Of a stretch of DNA of 64,000 nt, positions 47,401 to 59,476 are shown one piece after another (position 1 is the stretch's first letter; every line of letters starts with the position of its first letter). The notes beneath the pieces were generated by a model. That model ran no database searches and was not told where the DNA came from. It worked only from the letters and a program-made list of their open reading frames with translations. The DNA is from Lingula anatina. Its lineage: Eukaryota; Brachiopoda; Lingulata; Lingulida; Lingulidae. The stretch covers positions 352,516-416,515 of the forward strand of contig NW_019775613.1 of assembly GCF_001039355.2 (NCBI RefSeq), in the 5' to 3' direction. The position numbers and the translations under genes were made by a program.

Positions 47401-48223
47401 GGATATCAGGTCTAATTGCGGTTGGACTGAGGTGTTTTCAGTAATTCAAATCAGTCTCAAAACTCGCTTTGTGAATCTGAAAATATTCAATAGTTTGGAT
47501 GTTAGCAGAGATTTCAGCACATAGATGATGACTGAAACGATTGTTTTGTAGCCTTTAAGGTGGAGTTAAAAGGTAGATTTACGCTGAAGTAGAGAACAAA
47601 AAAAAAAAAAAAAAAAAAAAAAAATCGCCGAACAGTACATGTACATACACGTGCACAGTCTATACATAGTCAAAGAGATATGTGAATATATGTATTTAGT
47701 AAACGTATCTCCCTGGTAGATTGAACGGTGATGCGTCACTCTATTATATTCCCTGCTGATCAAATGCGTCAGTTTCTTAAGGGCTTGACTGTAAGCAGGT
47801 TAACTTTGTCAAATAAAACATTGTTTTAGGTTGTTGTTAAACATATATACATTTCACAGATTCAATCACAATTCAGACAGATTTTGATGCCATCTAGGGT
47901 CAACCCCAATTTGTTAAAAGGTTAAAAGGTAACCATATAAAGAATTAAAATTATTAGAATTAATGCGCCGGTATACGTGCGTTGGCTTACCCTAGTGGTT
48001 GCCAACGTGTCAATGATAATGACTCTACCAGCACGTAATTGTGAACAAAAGTAGTCTAGGTCTGCAGAGACAGCGGCTTTATTATACTGTAATTCTGCCT
48101 GTTAAAATCTGACTCGAATTCGGCTGATTTGGCTTTCTTTTATCTACCCGACTGCGAAAAAAATCAAGCTTAGCAAATTGCCCTGTTGTCCAAATTGTGT
48201 AAGGGAGTGCAATCCCGAGGTTT

Positions 48224-48272
48224 ATAATAATAATAATAATAATAATAATATTAATAATAATAATAATAATAA
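48224..48272. repeat. (TAA)n microsatellite
   Basis: About 16 units with one TTA interruption. Confidence 0.95.
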
Positions 48273-48732
48273 ACTAGGTCATAGTAAGATACCTTATTTG
48301 TTATTGAAGAAGAGCAAATATTTTGACAAAAATTGTTTGATGTTGATTAGATAAGATTGTAAGCTATATTTGTGACGGCACGTTTTAGCATCTTACATGT
48401 ACTTCGGCTCCATCTTTTTGGTTTTGTTGATTTTTCTCCTTTGATATACATGTAGATTATAAATGACATCGAGTGAGATATTAAGTCCGCGGATCAGCTT
48501 TGGTTGTGAGTGCGGCCTTTGGTTGTGAATGTGGCCATAGTAATCAAGATCTATGGGCATGCTACCACAAATACCCTAAAAGTTGTTGAATGATGATTAA
48601 AAACCTTGATCCATTTGTGTTTAGAAATTGTACTGTCTGCTTATATATAGTAACACATCACGTGAACTCTTCTGCAATAAATATTGTTTTTTGGTGTGTC
48701 GACTATGATTGCAGTAAGCTAGCTCTATGGCT

Positions 48733-48945
48733 GTATTCCCAAAGCTTTTAGATCGATCTATCCCCGCGGGGAGTCTCACTAGATTACTGTCAGATAATCC
48801 GGCTTAAATGTCCGTCCCGCCTACTACAAGCTGTAAGGGGGTAATTAACTTTCGTGTCCGCTCGGCTGACAGCTATTTAGCGTGAACCCCCAGGGAGTTA
48901 GGTCGATCTAAAGTAGATAGATCTAATCTCTGGAAATGGGGTCTA
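48733..48945. mobile_element. MITE family A, copy 3
   Basis: Starts TATTCCCAAAGCTTTTAGAT and ends AGATCTAATCTCTGGAAATG. The interior is almost the same as copy 2 (CCGCGGGGAGTCTCACTAGA, GTAAGGGGGTAATTAACTTT). Intergenic. Confidence 0.88.
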
Positions 48946-49079
48946 TTTCACTGTCAAGCTGTCAAATTGGGGTGCAAATAAATAAAATTAAAAGATTGAT
49001 CACGCCCAATATAAACTTTATATTTTTCGTCCGTTCATACATTAAAAATATTTTCCACATTTTAGTGGGAGTCGATATC

Positions 49080-49080
<1 letters not shown>

Positions 49081-49143
<63 letters not shown>
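49081..49143. repeat. (TTA)n microsatellite
   Basis: About 21 units, in the opposite sense to the TAA run 0.8 kb to the left. Confidence 0.95.
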
Positions 49144-49144
<1 letters not shown>

Positions 49145-49589
49145 TGTTTTAATAACATTAAAGCACAGTATTAACGCCACGGAATTGGTTTAAATTTACA
49201 AAACGCTTTGGTCTATATAGAGCAATTACCCGCTTTGTAAAATCGTTCAATTATATTACATTGTTAAATTATCTCTGAAAAATTGATATCCAGATATCGA
49301 CTTTGAGACTTGGGAGGGTTTTTAATTTCACATCCTTAGTAGAAATGAATAATTTTCACACTTGAAAAAAAAAAAAACCATGCAGATTCTAGCAGTAAGC
49401 GATTTCGTGGAAACCTCTCTTGCTGTACTTAGCACAAAGCCTGGTCCTATAACAACCAGTCATCTTTGTTTTGGTAAATAAACTAAGGTTCTTTGGCCTG
49501 TGTTGCAGGATGAGCATTCATTAGTATATCCTATGATGCCTTTAACTTTGATAAACCACACCCTAATGCATGTAAGTAGCATTACCTCC

Positions 49590-49867
49590 CAGTGGCGGAT
49601 TTAGATGGAGGGGGGCGGGGTTGGGGGGCTCCTGACCCCCCCTCTTTGGTTTCTGAAAAATATATCACACCAATATTCCCCTCTTTAAATTAGGATTTTA
49701 ACTAACTAAATCATAGTTCTAAAACGTACCAAAGGGCACTGTTTGCTCTCCAAAATACCAATATCTTTTTTAAACTCCACACCAAGGGGACGATGGTCGG
49801 CTTTGCATCTGAGGCCTGTCGTTACGGACCCCCCCCCCCCCTTCAAATAATCCTGGATCCGCCCCTG
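49590..49867. mobile_element. hAT-like non-autonomous element with CAGTGGCGGAT ends, copy 2
   Basis: Starts CAGTGGCGGATTTAG and ends CTGGATCCGCCCCTG, with ACCTCC on both sides (49584-49589 and 49868-49873). Its interior matches copy 1 at 7026-7317 in order, but the long A run of copy 1 is absent and other sequence occupies that position. Confidence 0.78.
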
Positions 49868-49871
49868 ACCT

Positions 49872-49965
49872 CCACCAAGGAGATATGTTTTCACCTCTGT
49901 TCGCCTGTTTGTCTGTCTGTTCGTCACCAGGCTTTAGCAAACCCGAAACACAACGGATGGGTTTT
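49872..49965 (+). repeat. Dispersed repeat fragment (CCACCAAGGAGATATGTTTTC type)
   Basis: CCACCAAGGAGATATGTTTTC followed by GTTCGCCTGTTTGTCTGTCT and, further on, ACGGATGGGTTTTGAAA resembles a very common short repeat of aquatic animals (CACCAAGGAGGTTATGTTTT..., GTTTGTCTG..., then CGGATTTTGA). The match is from memory. Confidence 0.4.
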
Positions 49966-50139
49966 GAAAAAAAATCAGGACAGTATACATTACCAGAGAA
50001 TCGTACACAATTATACACTGTATTTGAATGAATATTGATTGAGATATTGTTTATTTGTTAGGGATGAGTTTAAAGATAAGGCTATTAAAACTTGGTAAGT
50101 GAAATAATGATGTGACTTTTCCAAGAATAGGACAATACA

Positions 50140-50402
50140 TACGTCAACTGGGTAATGAGAGCTGAGGATGATGTCAGCGGTTATTAAAGATTTTAATATC
50201 CTCATGACAAAAGAACAGCGGGACGCAAAAAAAAAAAAAAAAATAAAAAAAAATTAACTAAACATTCGCCCTGTATATACAGTATATGAAATAATGATGA
50301 ACACCACACCTCAAATGTCAATTGCGTGACGTGAAATGAGGATGAAGTCAGCGTTTTTCTTAGATTTTAATATCCGCATGGCAAATGAAAAGTGATTCGC
50401 AA
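50140..50402 (+). repeat. Local imperfect direct duplication
   Basis: GAGCTGAGGATGATGTCAGC...AGATTTTAATATCCTCATG...GCAAAA at 50158-50232 recurs as GAAATGAGGATGAAGTCAGC...AGATTTTAATATCCGCATG...GCAAAA at 50333-50403. Confidence 0.7.
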
Positions 50403-50667
50403 AACACAAATTGGACTGAACATCCCCCCTCCCCAAAAAATGAAGTGCAAATTTTGCTTGAAAACAGCTTCTCAAAGTAGTCTTTTTTATTATCCAGCAG
50501 TGAATCCTTGTGGTACATGTAGCACTCAGTATGATATGAAATTCAGTCTTCTTTATTTAATTACTTATTTAAATCAGCACTTACATTATCATGCTTAAGT
50601 CTGACTTTCCTGTGTAATAGCGTTGATACATGTAAACTGGAAATTGTTGTGGCCTGTAAAACCCTTA

Positions 50668-51029
50668 GCCGACACACTAAGCTCTTTGGTAGCTTTCTAT
50701 GAGTCATGTGCCATAAAGTACTCGACTGTCCTCAAATCTGTTTTGTTGCCATACATTAAAAACCTTACAAACCAACAAACGTACAGTAAAAGAGCGTGTG
50801 TGACCAAAAGAAACCAAATTCCAAAAACGTAATGTTAATGATAAGAAATTCACCTCATAGAGATGCTACCAGCCTACCTCTACAAAAGAGGAGACCAGCC
50901 GATAATAAGTTTTCAATTGTTTATTAGGTATCAAGTAGACATGAATCGCTGATCAGCTTTGAGGACAGTCGAGTCCTTCATGGCACATGACTCATAGAAA
51001 ACTACCAAAGAGGTTCGTGCGTCGGCGAA
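50668..51029. repeat. Imperfect inverted repeat, arms of about 73 bp
   Basis: The arm at 50668-50740 (CTCTTTGGTAGCTTTCTATG, then AGTCATGTGCCATAAAGTAC) recurs inverted at 50957-51029 (GGCACATGACTCATAGAAAA, then CTACCAAAGAGG). The spacer is about 216 bp. Short frames in the arms are not gene-like. Confidence 0.75.
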
Positions 51030-52173
51030 ATGAAACAAATTACAAAAAAAGAAAAAAGTTCATTGACTTTTTCTTGAAAATTATATGATGACACCTTCGG
51101 GCAATAGGATCCTCAATTCCGTTCTTCGACTAGATCTTAAATGGAACTTCTGAATAAAAAGCTGATGAAACATGATGGTGTTAATCAAATGGTATTAATG
51201 GTGGTTGTATTAATAGTGATTGAGGTACATGTAAGTGACAGGAAGCCGCTCCAATCTTAGGGACAAACCGCCACTTCTGATTTTTATGTTAGTATGAAAG
51301 CACGCGTCAACGGTGAGTGAACTCAATTAAAAGACAACTTGAACTGGAATATTTAATAAAAAATACATTTATCATTGATTACATCCCAAGGCGTACAACA
51401 GTCTGCAAAAATTGACTGAAATTATGTGTAGCAAACGTGTTCGCTAAATTAGGTATTAAATGCAAGCTGACAACATTTCGTTTTGTGTCCTTCAATAACC
51501 TTTAATTGAATTAAAAGGGGAAGTTATTGAATGATATGTCAGAGATTAGATGTTAGTCGAAGTAACTGCGTGACTTTTATGCGTAATTCGTATATGTATC
51601 GACTTCGTTAATCAACGTCTAGTTTAATAGGTTGACGTCTTTCAGTGTTAAATATAATACAGCTTTTAGATAAAAAATGTGTTTAAATAGATATGCGCAG
51701 TTAGCAGAGAATTAAATTAAGGAATAAATGAAATTCCAGAATTATTTTAATGTAAAAAAAAGGAATAGTTTAAAACATTAGTGTCTATTAACAGTTGGAG
51801 GATACATGCGTTTCAACTTTGCACGTTAGCAAGCCAAAACTTAATTATTAACATGTGAATCGTGCGAGTATGTTGATACATATGTAATCAATGCAGGTCA
51901 ACCTCAATAGATTTATGAAGATAAGCCCCTTTTATCAAGTATCTCATGTGACAGATATTAAAGCTGGTCAAGATAACATTCTGATATCAAAATAGTTCAC
52001 ATTTATATGTAGCGAAGGCACGCAGCTGCTAAAGTGTGTCAAACCTGTGTGTCCATTTAACCCTTTTTACATCGACGCGTGCGATATATTCCGATGCCGT
52101 AAGGACAGGGCCAAAATGGTCACGTTCCAAGTAGAAACCAGCATGTAGCTTGGCAGTATCCGAGTTCGTCCAA

Positions 52174-54901
52174 ATGGCGCATCAGAGTCAAGGACACGAG
52201 AAGATACCAGCAGAGAGCCAAGGCAGCCAGAACACTGCCGCCAAAGAACTGGTGGTCGTGGCAATTGATTTCGGCACTTCTTTTAGTGGGTACGCCTATT
52301 CGTACACCCATGAGCCCTCCCGTATATACATGAACAAAAACTGGGGGAACGAGGTGGGATGTGCCCTGTACAAAACCCCCACCTGTCTCCTGCTGAGACC
52401 CGATGGCACCCTAGACTCGTTTGGATTTGAAGCGACCGAGAAGTATGCAGAAATGGAAGAAGAGGACTGTCACAAAGAGTGGTTTTACTTTGACAGGTTT
52501 AAGCTAAAACTACACACAGAAGTGGTAGGTTGATGTGTTTTGTTATTCCCTGCTTCCTTCCCTCCCTCTCACTCACTCACTCACTCAATCCCCTCAAACC
52601 CTCCCTTTCTCCAAAAATACGCACAAACGTATTCCGACACGCTCACATACGATCCAACACAGGGTAAGCGCGTTCACACATACTACGATCTGCACAGTAG
52701 TCCGCCTTATTACAAAACAAAACTTATTACAGAATTTGTTGAGTAATTTCTCTGAAAATTGCATAATTAACGTAAAAATAACATAAAAATAAGGTCTCCG
52801 TACACCAAATACCTGTAGGAAGATAGTATTGTGTTTCCTATTGTGCTAAACAATGGTGAATGGTAATACTAGTATTGAGCGCATTCAATAATAACATGGC
52901 GAACAGTTTTCAGACAGCATGCGCAATAGTAACGATGACGCATTTTCTCGTGACATCTCTATTTATTTTCTTTTATTTCCATTTTTTTCTACATAAATGA
53001 AGCCTTGTGTTTTCAGTGCTTTTTATTTCATATCTAAAATTTCTAAAATAATAGTCTTTTTTATTTAATCTAAGCGCCCATACCTCAGGATCACCATGGT
53101 TTCCGACAAATAGTCAGTGATAGGTTTATCTGATAATTTTCAATAGCAATCACCACTTGTGGTGACATTTGTGAGCGTCCTTGATGTTAAAAGCGTAGGT
53201 TGCAGTTCTCATTCCAACACTGTTTAACTTTCTATTACATACCAAGAGGGACTTTCTTGACGATAAAGTGTTATGAACACTCGTGATTTATCTTATCATT
53301 AATACTATGCAATATATCTGTACATATTTAGTAGCATATGTTGTACAAAGTATATCGAGTCGTATGTGACGCAATAGTCTACCAAATGTAACTGATCTTT
53401 GAAAACAAAGGTGTTTCATGTGCTAATTTCAGTACGCAATCGCTGCGTAGATGTAGATATGAGTGTTAAATTTAACGGCCACACTGTTTATAATAAAAAA
53501 CTATATACTTTTTATATTTTGCTTACTCCAAAAAATTAGCTTAAAGTCGTCGAATCTATCAACATTGTTGAACTACGAAAGTTAAACCTCAGAAGAGTGA
53601 ATGTAGGCCTACATATATATAATTTATATCATCTATAATAAAAGATAATATTGATATAAAAATCCACAACAATCTCCGGTTTTGCTGTAACTAGTTATGT
53701 TAATTGGAAACACGTTCAATTTGTGCACGTGTTTTTGGTCTTGGAACAAGTCAGGTCCAGATTAGCCTTAAAAATAGCCAAATCGATAATCCCTCTAGGG
53801 ACACTGTTAATAGGAGTGTACATAGACTGAGTAGTGCATTGTACCATCCTTTCAGGCAATTAAGGCTTGTTTTCATGAGTAATTTGAATTTCTGTTTGCA
53901 GTTCATTGGCTGTGTCCATCAGGTCTAGAAAAATAAGGAGCTTTCTTAAGATTCTGGCACGAAAAAGAATACACAAATGGTGAGGTTTCCTATTACAATT
54001 GTTATTGTGAGAACAATGAAAAAAACAACAGCATCGGTCTTTCCAGTTGGAAGCTGAAAGAAAAGCTCTGAATTCATTTAGGAGACCTTGTTTCCGCTGA
54101 ATGGCTGCTGGTACAATGTTTTTATGTTGCATATTCTTTTTTTTAAATGTCCTCGTAACAGATAGGCAAAAAGGTTCAAAGACGTATGATTACAAAAGTC
54201 CTACAAGCATACCTTAAAGTCCTAAATATTACTACAATACAACAATACTATACAATACTACAATTGATTTATGTCTCCTTGATCTAAGCTAATTTAAATA
54301 ATATGACATGCAGATAAAATAATGGAACAAACTCAAGTACATGTATGCTGTTCGAAATTTGGCCGATGACGGCCTCATTTATTGAAAGTCCCATTACTAA
54401 AAGAAATGAAGCAGATTAATGATAAACATTGAATAGTGTTGACAAATGACATTTAACATGTGTGCGCCCAAGAGATGCCAATGCACGTGAATAAGAATGC
54501 AGACATTCAAAAAAGCATGCTGAAAAAAATTTATATCACATAACCTACAAGTACACTAGTATATACAAACATCCATTTGAAAAGAATATTATATATTTGC
54601 ATGTGTTTCTAAGATATTAACAGTACACTTACTTTGATACAACGCAGCGCCTGGACAGGAATATCAAACTGGTCGCTGCAAACGGACGTACGAAAAGCGC
54701 AATGGAGGTGTTTTCGCTGGCTATCAGGCATTTAAGGGAGCATTTCTTTGCTAGACAGCATAATAGCGTCTCGGATCACGACGTGAGGTGGGTGATCACA
54801 GTGCCCTCTATATGGAGAGATTCGGCCAAACAGTTCATGAGGGAAGCAGCCAAAAAGGTATTGGACATGTTCCTATATGCCATGTCTCTGTCTTTCGCTG
54901 T

Positions 54902-54944
<43 letters not shown>

Positions 54945-57900
54945 ATCATGTACAAGACACGTTTTCTAGGAAAAGAAACACGTTAATTTTGGATTGCGAC
55001 TTTGTGTTCCTGTGGCTGATAATTAATGCTAAATAGATAATGCTGATGTTTCAGAAATTTCACTCTTTGCACAAGTTGGTAATTAAGAAACCTTTCAGAA
55101 TCAAATGACGGCTATGATGATTGGTGAATCTTAAAATGTAGACATCACCTCGGCGATGGTACACGTATGTCTGTTGCCTAGCATACTAAGGAATCATCCA
55201 TTTTTATCATCAATTTCACAAGAATACAAAGAGTAAACTTTTTTCAGACACAGTCCCCCAACCACCTTTAGAACGTACAAGGTGAAAATCTAAAAATAAT
55301 AATAATAATGACCTTTGCCAGCTCATCCTTTGGGATGAAGGTCATCATTTTTATTATTTTTCCAGAAACGTACATATCATTCTTGACAGGTTCTTATGCA
55401 AGACGGTATTTGCAAGACGCCGGCTGTATTAATTATTAAGACTGGGTTGCTATCAATTCTTTCAGTTACCAATAATGCCTTTGTTTACATGCTGTTCATT
55501 CATTGCAATGTCACTGACAGTCTAGGAAGCTCTTTATTATCCGCATTACCTTTCTTTCTTTCGAGGAATATTACTGCCGATCACATTACTGTGTACGATG
55601 AACTGCTAGAGAGTTTTTATAAGCATTCAAAATATAACAATCTAACAAAATTCGTTGAAACAAGCATATCTGTTGAAACCTTGAGAGACAACTTCCTGAT
55701 CATGATGTGGACTACCAATTTGGAGGGCTCCTTAATTTCAGCTTGAGAAAATCTGCATGATATCTAGTGTACATGTAGTTTTAAATGTTTAGTTAACGTG
55801 TTCTTAATACACGAAGTTCACACGTACACACACGCGCGCGCGCCCGCGCGCGCGAGTGCGCACAGATACTCCGTTTTTACTGCATGAAAAACATAGATTA
55901 AACATATACCAACTGAAGCTCATTCATGTACATGTTCAGCACAATATTTGCCTGATTTTTTTTTCTAGGCTGGGATCAGGGTCAGTAGTCGGCTTGTCAT
56001 ATGCTACGAACCTGAAGCAGCGTCTGTTTTCTGCCAGCGTTTGTCCCCTCATGCGTTCGTGGGTAATTTCACGGCAGAGGGCACCAGGTACCTCGTGCTG
56101 GATTGCGGAGGTGGGTCATGTTATTTCACCCTATTTTCCAGAAGTAGGCCTACCTAAAAATACACCTGAAGGATGCTGGAAAAACGACCGATAAAAAGTA
56201 TACTACCAGTAGGGCCTATACCTTTGACACACAGGACGTGTATATTCCAATGTGATACCCTTAAAAATGCCCTTTAAACCGTTATTAGTGTAAAATCACC
56301 ATCCATATTTTTTATCAAAGGCACGGCAGGTTCAAGGCTTACACTTCTGTTGCGAGGACAAGAGTTTTGTAAGCACAGGTTACAGGTATAATGTAAATGC
56401 ACAGAACTGACAGTCCTTCTTATGTAGGATTGAATAGAAAAAATAGAAATAATAATAAAAATAAAAAATTAATAAACATAAAAATAAAACATGACATATT
56501 TCTCCCCCCTCAGGCGGGACAGTGGACGTCACCATCCAGCAGATACTGGACAACGGTCATCTGGCCACGCTGCACAAGGCGTCCGGGGGGACCTGGGGCG
56601 GCATAACGGTGGACAGGAAGTTTGAACAGCTACTTAAGGACATCTGTGAAGACGAATTCATTGGTAAATATATGCTAATCCCCGAGTTATTGCTGTCAGT
56701 CAGTGGGTATCAATGAAAAACCGTTTGTAAATATATATCATATTGATAGTGTGTGTGGAGAGATTTGAAATATTTTATTATTGTTATTTTGTTGATTTCT
56801 GTGACATTTCATTCATTAACTTCTTTCTTCCGTGTTTTTATTCAATCATTTTGATAGAATACTTCATCTGGATTGATACACAGTGGCGCAGCCAGGCCTA
56901 CTTAAGTGATATATCTTAATTGATTATTTAATATTATGGTTTGCTCCAACGATAAATGTACCAGTATGAGTGCAGCCATGGAGGTATATCTCAGACCTTC
57001 TTGGTGCGGCCTACCTCTGATTTCAAAAATCTAACCACATTTTTAGATGCCAAACATATAGCGCGCGGCCTACAACCATCGCTGATGGGGGACAGAAAAA
57101 AACATATCCACTATGTCCAAAATGACCAGTTAGCCTTAATTAAACTGCCCTCTGAAGTGGATGATACATAGTTAAATCAATCTATCTCTACTACACCTGG
57201 AGATATGTTACACGATACACGGAGAATGTGATGCGTGTCATTTTTTTTTCTTTCAGAGGACTACAAAGTTAGGCACCCTAGCGACTGGGTGGGACTTATA
57301 AGAGATTTTGAACTAAAGAAGCGCACCGTTAAAGGTGACAGCCCAACCATGATCAACATTCGAATTCCAAACAGTCTACGCGAAGAATTTCAATTTGCAA
57401 GAGAAATGCCTATGAGAGACGCATGCGCAAAATGCAATCTTGGTATCCAGTGGGCTGCCGATAAGATGCGACTGCCGCTCCTTCTGGTGACTGAATTTTT
57501 CCAAGACAGCATTACTTCTATCATTAATCACGTTAAAACATTGTTTGAAGAGCCGGAACACACTGACATTCAGTATATTGTGTTAGTTGGTGGGTTCTCT
57601 GAGTCTCCGCTACTGCAACAGGCCGTGAAGGATGCATTTCGCGACGGACACCAGGTTGTGATACCGCCTGAGGAGGCCGGGTTAGGTAAGGAGACCATGT
57701 TAATTAACTATTATTCTGAGATACGCGTGCGTCCACTTCAATATACACTGTGTAATATGTGTCCATTTCAATACACACAAATGCGCGTGCAGATGCAAAT
57801 TTACAAAAAGACGATATCAATAACACGAGCATAGTCACACACTGTAATAAAAACTTTTTTACTGCGCAAAGCGCAATCCTCATTTCCACGGTTCGTGTCA

Positions 57901-58664
57901 CATTTTCGTTGAGTCGCTCAAGGAAAACAAACCAAAGTTTAAAGGTTTATTTGTTGATGCTCGCAAACTACATGTTCTAGGTGATGTCTCCAACTTCGGA
58001 ACCCTATTCCATAACTCGCGTCCGTCTTCATAGCTCTCCCAAGCGGTCTCCCCCTTAATCTGATCTCCGAGATATTACTTCTGAAAGTCTTATATCCAAA
58101 TTCCTTATCTAAGATGGAGTCAATGCGGCACTATTTGGCGGTGCATACAAGTTTTAATTACTCAAATTGCACACGCCTACTAGCGTTATATAATTACATG
58201 TAAAACCATAAAAAGAGTCAAGTGCACAAGCAACTCTATTAAAATTAATTTAGAAGTCTGGGGGTTATTTACGTGAACTAAACAGCACATTTTCGCACGC
58301 TTGCACGAAAGTTTACACACATGCATGCAACCAATCCATATATACACCCATTTATTTATTTACTTATGGTATGTGTTTGCTGAATATATAAAAATTAGTT
58401 CAAAAACGCCATCCGATCAGCATGATTTCAATCATTATGTATCTTTTATCATCTTTTATTTCTGGGCGAGTAGATGTGCTTAAGTATAATTGTTTTTTTT
58501 CTGGTACAGCGATAGTGAAAGGAGCGGTTTTGTACGGTCACAACCCAACAGTGATTCAGCGGCGAGTGTCCTCAATGACGTACGGTATCGAGTGTGTTGC
58601 AGACTTTACAGATGGGGTTCATCCTGATGAATTTAAAATAAATATAGGTAGGCCCCTACCGTTC

Positions 58665-58754
<90 letters not shown>

Positions 58755-59430
58755 TTATACGTCAGGTGGAAGGAGTGAAAAGAAAAATATTTTTACCAAT
58801 GTCATTATTCGAATGAGTAGCGCCCGCTTTAAAATCTATGGGGGCGTCTCGATAGTCCGAAGGTTCATTGGTCCGAAAAGTGGTAACATTTTCATCGATT
58901 TTTTAATCAAGGGTTCATTGGTCCGAAGGTTCTATAGTGAACATTCGGACCAATGAACCTTCGGACTATTGAACCTTCGGACTATCGCTACGGCCCCAAA
59001 ATCTATAGGCCTATATTTAAAAAAGCTTTTCCTTTCTTTGTGAAATGATATTTATTTTTGGTTTATTCATTCATTTCTAGCTGGCAGGGATAAATGTAAG
59101 AACGTCTTCAAAACCTTTGTGGAAGCTGGTTCCTCAGTTCAGATAGGAGAGAACGTTACGCATAGATTCAAAGCTGTTGTCCCATTTAAGCACACAATGC
59201 AGCTTCCGGTTTACGTTAGTTCCTCTAAAGATGCCAAGTACACAACGGACCCGGACACCACACCATTGGGGAAAATTTCAGTAAGTGTACCTGGCCAAAA
59301 TGACCCGGGCAAGGAAAGACTGGTTGAAGTTCGCATGGGCTTTGGAGATACAGAAATCCACGTGACTGCCGTGGATCTAACGACCGGAAATGCGTCACTT
59401 CCGGTGAACATCAACTTCCTCGCAAAATGA
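52174..59430 (+). CDS. HSPA12-like Hsp70-family ATPase
   Basis: Seven exons join in phase: 52174-52524, 54648-54857, 55969-56110, 56514-56663, 57257-57685, 58510-58647 and 59081-59430 (TGA). Introns 1-2 are phase 0 and 3-6 phase 1. The 589-residue product shows the actin/Hsp70 nucleotide-binding motifs: phosphate 1 IDFGTSFSGY (31-40), YEPEAASVFC (200-209), phosphate 2 DCGGGTVD (232-239, split by intron 3) and the adenosine motif IVLVGGFSES (392-401). VRWVITVPSIW and KGAVLYGH are characteristic of HSPA12A/B rather than canonical Hsp70. There is no typical Hsp70 substrate-binding domain or EEVD end. The N-terminal 25 residues are polar, with no signal peptide. HSPA12 genes are strongly expanded in bivalves and some other invertebrates and often respond to stress or infection; that role here is inference. 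Exon 1 starts at the first ATG that precedes the conserved strand. Confidence 0.93.
54907..54942. repeat. (CT)n microsatellite in HSPA12-like intron 2
   Basis: About 18 TC units, about 50 bp after the exon 2 donor. Confidence 0.95.
55828..55856. repeat. Alternating CA/CG tract (Z-DNA-prone)
   Basis: CACACACACGCGCGCGCGCC then CGCGCGCGCG in HSPA12-like intron 2. Confidence 0.85.
58670..58750. repeat. Compound (TG)n-(GA)n microsatellite in HSPA12-like intron 6
   Basis: About 18 TG units followed by about 21 GA units, beginning 22 bp after the exon 6 donor. Confidence 0.95.
58841..58997. mobile_element. Palindromic element built of GGTTCATTGGTCCGAA motifs
   Basis: GGGGCGTCTCGATAGTCCGA at the left pairs with TCGGACTATCGCTACGGCCC at the right. 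The interior repeats GGTTCATTGGTCCGAA in both orientations. About 157 bp, inside HSPA12-like intron 6. Confidence 0.75.
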
Positions 59431-59470
59431 CACTAAAATGCAGCAGACGTGTATTCATAAAAAATACCCC

Positions 59471-59476
59471 AATAAA
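59471..59476 (+). terminator. Poly(A) signal AATAAA of the HSPA12-like gene
   Basis: AATAAA 41 bp after the stop codon; a second one follows at 59501. Confidence 0.6.

Noticed and set aside
55396-55746. A 116-codon plus-strand frame in HSPA12-like intron 2
   Set aside because: No family features, and the HSPA12 exons on either side join in phase without it. It may be a chance frame or an old transposon fragment.
56884-57150. CAGTGGCGCAGCCAGGCC as the start of another DNA transposon
   Set aside because: The left end looks typical, but no matching inverted end or flanking repeat could be found.
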